Assembly (NCBI GenBank): GCA_903933395.1
Contig: CAIZKA010000123.1
Span: 1-8,149, forward strand
DNA length: 8,149 nucleotides
Reading direction: 5' to 3'
Source: an uncultured beta proteobacterium
GTDB lineage: Bacteria; Pseudomonadota; Gammaproteobacteria; Burkholderiales; Rhodocyclaceae
Shown: piece after piece, positions 5,972 through 8,149 of the stretch
Position numbering within the stretch: position 1 is the first letter of the stretch
How the letters are laid out: each line of letters starts with the position of its first letter
Notes under the pieces: model-generated
The model's input: only the letters and a program-made list of their open reading frames with translations
The model's database searches: none
What the model was told of the DNA's origin: nothing
Translations under genes and position numbers: made by a program

Positions 5972-6784
5972 TCACGAGCTTTGGCGCTCGGCGGCGATCA
6001 TCGCGCATCCCAGCGCGCTGATGTACTCGGGCATGTCCGGCAGGGAAATCGCATCGACGCCCATCGCCACCTTCAGCGACTGCACGAAGCCGACGTTATG
6101 CACCATGCCGCCGATCAGCACCACCTCGCCCTCGATGCCCACGCGGCGCACCATGGCGCAGACGCGGCTGGCGACGGCGTCGAGCACCGCCTTGGCGATG
6201 TCGTTCTTCGGCGTCGCCGAATGGATCAGCGAAACCACCTCGGACTCGGCGAACACCGTGCATTGCGCGTTCATCGGGATCGACTTGTCCGACTTGAGGC
6301 TGGCGTCGCCGAATTCCTTCAGCGTCATCTGCAGCGCGCGACTCATGGCTTCGGCAAAGGATCCGGCACCGGCGGCACATTTCTCGTTGCCGGCGAAGTC
6401 GATCGCACGACCGACCGCGTCGGTCTTCATGCCGCGGCCTTCTTCGGCGCCGACATCGACCACGGTGCGCGCCTGCGGGAACATGAAGATCGCCCCCTTG
6501 GCGCCGGCCGTCATCTCGGTGATGCCCTCGGCGGCAAAGCTCACCTGCTTGCGCCCGGCCCCCGTGGCGAATACCACCTTGACGTCCTCGCGCTTGAGGC
6601 CGGCCGAAGCCAGCGCCTCGTCATAAGCCTTGTCGGCCGCGACGTCCTGATCGAGGTCGCCCGGCATCATGATGTGGGCCTTCTTGACGCCGTACTTGAG
6701 CTGCGGCGCACCGTCTACATTGAGCTCCTCGAGCAGTATCACCTTGATGCTGCGCGAGCCCATATCAATTCCAGCGGTAATCAT
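5972..6784 (-). CDS. bzdP: Benzoyl-CoA reductase, bzd type, subunit P (ASKHA ATPase/activator subunit)
   Basis: 270 residues from the ATG at 6784, with a near-perfect GGAGGA 7 bases upstream. Same ASKHA ATPase family as BzdQ but closer in style to BcrD/BadG. Motifs: first phosphate loop GIDMGSRSIK (5-14); ATGAGR (73-78); a modified second phosphate motif DVGAEEGRGMK (110-120) where BzdQ has DMGGQD; cluster cysteines C136 in NEKCAAGAG and C175 in QCTVFAESE; and IGGMVHN (around 225) for the adenosine site. Known: BcrA/BcrD-type subunits form a heterodimer holding a bridging [4Fe-4S] cluster, two cysteines from each subunit, and hydrolyse ATP to push electrons to the catalytic subunits. Here that pair would be BzdP with BzdQ. 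Unlike the Thauera-type BcrA, neither subunit here has the long N-terminal extension. Cytoplasmic. Confidence 0.9.
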   Translation of the reverse strand: MITAGIDMGSRSIKVILLEELNVDGAPQLKYGVKKAHIMMPGDLDQDVAADKAYDEALASAGLKREDVKVVFATGAGRKQVSFAAEGITEMTAGAKGAIFMFPQARTVVDVGAEEGRGMKTDAVGRAIDFAGNEKCAAGAGSFAEAMSRALQMTLKEFGDASLKSDKSIPMNAQCTVFAESEVVSLIHSATPKNDIAKAVLDAVASRVCAMVRRVGIEGEVVLIGGMVHNVGFVQSLKVAMGVDAISLPDMPEYISALGCAMIAAERQSS

Positions 6785-6960
6785 TGTTGATTCCTCCTAA
6801 CTTTCATGCGGCGGTTGAACTACACGCCTGATGATGAAACACGCGAAAGGCGAATTAAAGGCCCGCCCCTCCCATCCTCCCCTCGCGGGGAGGCTATTGA
6901 TCAGCTCGCTTCGCTCGACTATCACGGTCGCTCCGAACGAGGTATTTCACGCCAATCCGC
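6785..6960 (-). other. bzdO-bzdP intercistronic spacer with stem-loops and a G-rich tract
   Basis: This 176-base gap has no gene I can support. It contains a perfect 7-base stem CCTCCCC (6876-6882) / GGGGAGG (6887-6893) with a 4-base loop, and an imperfect stem at 6905-6941 (CTCG plus TTCG against CGAA plus CGAG, one bulged base). On the transcribed strand a G-rich tract at 6862-6882 has four runs of at least three Gs. The stems are not followed by a T-run, so termination is not supported. The bzdP ribosome binding site (GGAGGA) lies at the downstream end, near 6792-6797. The structures could shape mRNA stability or relative expression of the catalytic and ATPase subunits; that is inference. 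Confidence 0.55.
6862..6882 (-). promoter_or_regulatory. Putative G-quadruplex motif in the transcribed strand ahead of bzdP
   Basis: Read on the minus strand, the tract has runs of 4, 3, 4 and 3 Gs separated by loops of 5, 1 and 1 bases, which meets the usual G3+N1-7 rule for an intramolecular quadruplex. The first G run is also one arm of the adjacent 7-base hairpin, so the two structures would exclude each other. It lies about 80 bases upstream of the bzdP start codon. In a GC-rich genome such tracts arise by chance, so a role is only a possibility. Confidence 0.35.
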
Positions 6961-8149
6961 TTACGCCGCCTGACGGCGCAGACCGAGCTGTTCCATGAAG
7001 GCATCGACGCGGGCCTGGGTGCGCACTTCGTCGAACTCGCGCTCGTCGCCCATGTTGCCTTCGAAGGTCATGATCGGCACACCGGCCTTGGCGATGCCGC
7101 CGCGGTTTTCCATGATGCCGAGGCTGAGGCCTTCGCAGCCGCGGTTGAGGTGCAGCATCACGCCATCGACCTGCCATTCCTTGACGATGCGCAGCATCAT
7201 CTCGGTCTTCAGGCGCGGATCGAAGAAGTGCTGCCACTGCGGCTTGGACAGGTTCCAGTCGGCGTAGAGGCGCAGGATCTGGTCGCGCGTGTTCATCTCG
7301 ATGCCGTTTTCCCAAGGCAGCGAACGCCCGCCCCAGCTGCCGTCCGGCTTGTCTTCCCAGATGCCTTCGAGGGCGAAGGTGTAGAGCGAACCGATCGACA
7401 CCGCACCATAGGTTTCGAGGTAGCGGAAGATCTTGAGGAAGGACCAGGGCGGCTGCGTGTCGGACATCATGCGGCACTTCTCGTTGGGCACAGCGGCGAT
7501 GCCGCGCGCGACGCGATCCTTGACCTCGTCGTAGAGCTCGTCGTAGAAGTCGGCGCACCATTGCGAGGACTTCGACAGCGTGGCCAGCACGTAGAGCGAG
7601 TACATGGTCTTCTCGTCGAGCGGCGCCGGCTTGACCTTGTTCAGGGCGCAGATGTCGGCCCAGCGGCTGGTCGAGCGCATTTCGTTCTTGACCGCCTTGA
7701 GGAACTTCTCGTCGTCGAAAGTGCGGCCCGTCGATTTCTCGAGGAACTCGATGCCGTCATGCAACTGGTTGGTGACGTAATCGAGGCGCGCCGCGTTCAT
7801 GTCCTTGTAGGGGCCGACGCCGACATCCACGTAGAACTGCGGCACTTTCTCTTCCTTGGCGACATGCTGGTACCACTTCGAGTGGGAGCAGCAGATCTGC
7901 GTCTGGAAAATGAAGTCGGGCTTGGGGAACTTGCCGCCGTAGAGGTACTTGTCGAGGTGCATGCCGCCCCAGTAGATGCGCATGTAGGAGCACAGGTCGC
8001 GGGCAAAGCCCACCGACTCGGCGGCGTCCATGCATTCCTTGGCGAACTTCTTGTCGTGCGCCACGGCGGCGGCGTAGGGCTCGCCGGTCAGCGAATAGAC
8101 GTCATCGCCGAGGCCCGCCGGCAGCGCATCCAGCGCCCAGGCGGAACCG
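6961..8149 (-). CDS. bzdO: Benzoyl-CoA reductase, bzd type, subunit O (catalytic subunit), N-terminus cut off by window edge
   Basis: The frame is open to the window edge, giving 395 complete residues and a TAA stop at 6961. A GTG codon at 8064 is not the start: the 28 residues before it continue without a stop and look coding (for example SAWALDALP). Full-length proteins are about 440 residues, so roughly 45 are missing. It belongs to the HgdB/BcrB/BcrC (2-hydroxyglutaryl-CoA dehydratase D-component) family. Cysteines likely to bind the [4Fe-4S] cluster are in DLCSYMRIYWGG (near 7990), QICCSH (near 7890) and NRGCEGL (near 7140). Known: this subunit forms the benzoyl-CoA-binding catalytic module with BzdN, taking electrons from the BzdP/BzdQ ATPase module and reducing the aromatic ring to cyclohexa-1,5-diene-1-carbonyl-CoA. 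bzdN would be expected just upstream, outside the window. Cytoplasmic, oxygen-sensitive. Confidence 0.92.
   Translation of the reverse strand, partial: GSAWALDALPAGLGDDVYSLTGEPYAAAVAHDKKFAKECMDAAESVGFARDLCSYMRIYWGGMHLDKYLYGGKFPKPDFIFQTQICCSHSKWYQHVAKEEKVPQFYVDVGVGPYKDMNAARLDYVTNQLHDGIEFLEKSTGRTFDDEKFLKAVKNEMRSTSRWADICALNKVKPAPLDEKTMYSLYVLATLSKSSQWCADFYDELYDEVKDRVARGIAAVPNEKCRMMSDTQPPWSFLKIFRYLETYGAVSIGSLYTFALEGIWEDKPDGSWGGRSLPWENGIEMNTRDQILRLYADWNLSKPQWQHFFDPRLKTEMMLRIVKEWQVDGVMLHLNRGCEGLSLGIMENRGGIAKAGVPIMTFEGNMGDEREFDEVRTQARVDAFMEQLGLRRQAA

Noticed and set aside
5814..6008. A 64-codon minus-strand ORF across the end of bzdP and the spacer
   Set aside because: It overlaps the 3' end of bzdP in another frame, is proline/arginine/alanine-rich, and has no supporting start signal.
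5981..6790. Plus-strand ORF opposite the whole of bzdP (269 codons)
   Set aside because: The His/Arg/Leu-rich composition is a mirror of the bzdP codons; no recognisable motif and no ribosome binding site.
6876..6893. Intrinsic terminator after bzdO
   Set aside because: The 7-base GC stem is not followed by a T-run in the transcribed direction, and the pathway genes continue downstream.
1..8149. CRISPR array, tRNA/rRNA genes, insertion sequence or phage genes
   Set aside because: No regularly spaced repeats, no tRNA- or rRNA-like sequence, and no transposase or phage protein in any frame; nearly all sequence is accounted for by one catabolic operon.

Overview
The window is a single run of genes, all on the minus strand, so it reads biologically from position 8149 down to 1. 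It is the central part of an anaerobic benzoyl-CoA degradation operon of the bzd type, the variant described from Azoarcus/Aromatoleum. The order bzdO-P-Q-M-S-T-U-V-W is recognisable from the protein sequences. Both ends are cut: bzdO lacks its N-terminus at 8149, and bzdW lacks its C-terminus at position 1. In described clusters bzdN lies upstream of bzdO, and the later ring-cleavage genes plus benzoate-CoA ligase lie downstream of bzdW; neither flank is visible here.

The sequence is GC-rich with dense G/C third positions, and nearly every gene has a strong GGAG-type ribosome binding site. Together with the bzd-type gene set this suggests a facultatively anaerobic (denitrifying) betaproteobacterium of the Rhodocyclaceae/Azoarcus group. 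The taxon is an inference.

Layout by transcription direction: bzdO (8149-6961, catalytic subunit), a 176-base gap with two stem-loops and a G-quadruplex motif, bzdP (6784-5972, ATPase/activator subunit), a 168-base gap with two adjacent inverted repeats, bzdQ (5803-4898, second ATPase subunit), bzdM (4835-4551, two-cluster ferredoxin), bzdS (4536-4243, small CxxC protein of unknown function), bzdT (4195-3743, GNAT-type acetyltransferase), bzdU (3717-3079, PHP-type metal-dependent phosphoesterase), bzdV (3010-443, 855-residue multi-cluster FAD/NADPH oxidoreductase), bzdW (407-1, crotonase-type dienoyl-CoA hydratase). No internal promoter or convincing intrinsic terminator was seen.

How they fit together: BzdV probably moves electrons between NADP(H) and ferredoxin BzdM. 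The ferredoxin reduces the BzdP/BzdQ ATPase module, which drives ATP-coupled electrons into the BzdN/BzdO module to reduce the benzoyl-CoA ring. BzdW then hydrates the resulting cyclohexadienoyl-CoA. The roles of BzdS, BzdT and BzdU are unknown and are the least explained part. The most unexpected sequence feature is a degenerate GIY-YIG-like segment at the C-terminus of the redox protein BzdV.
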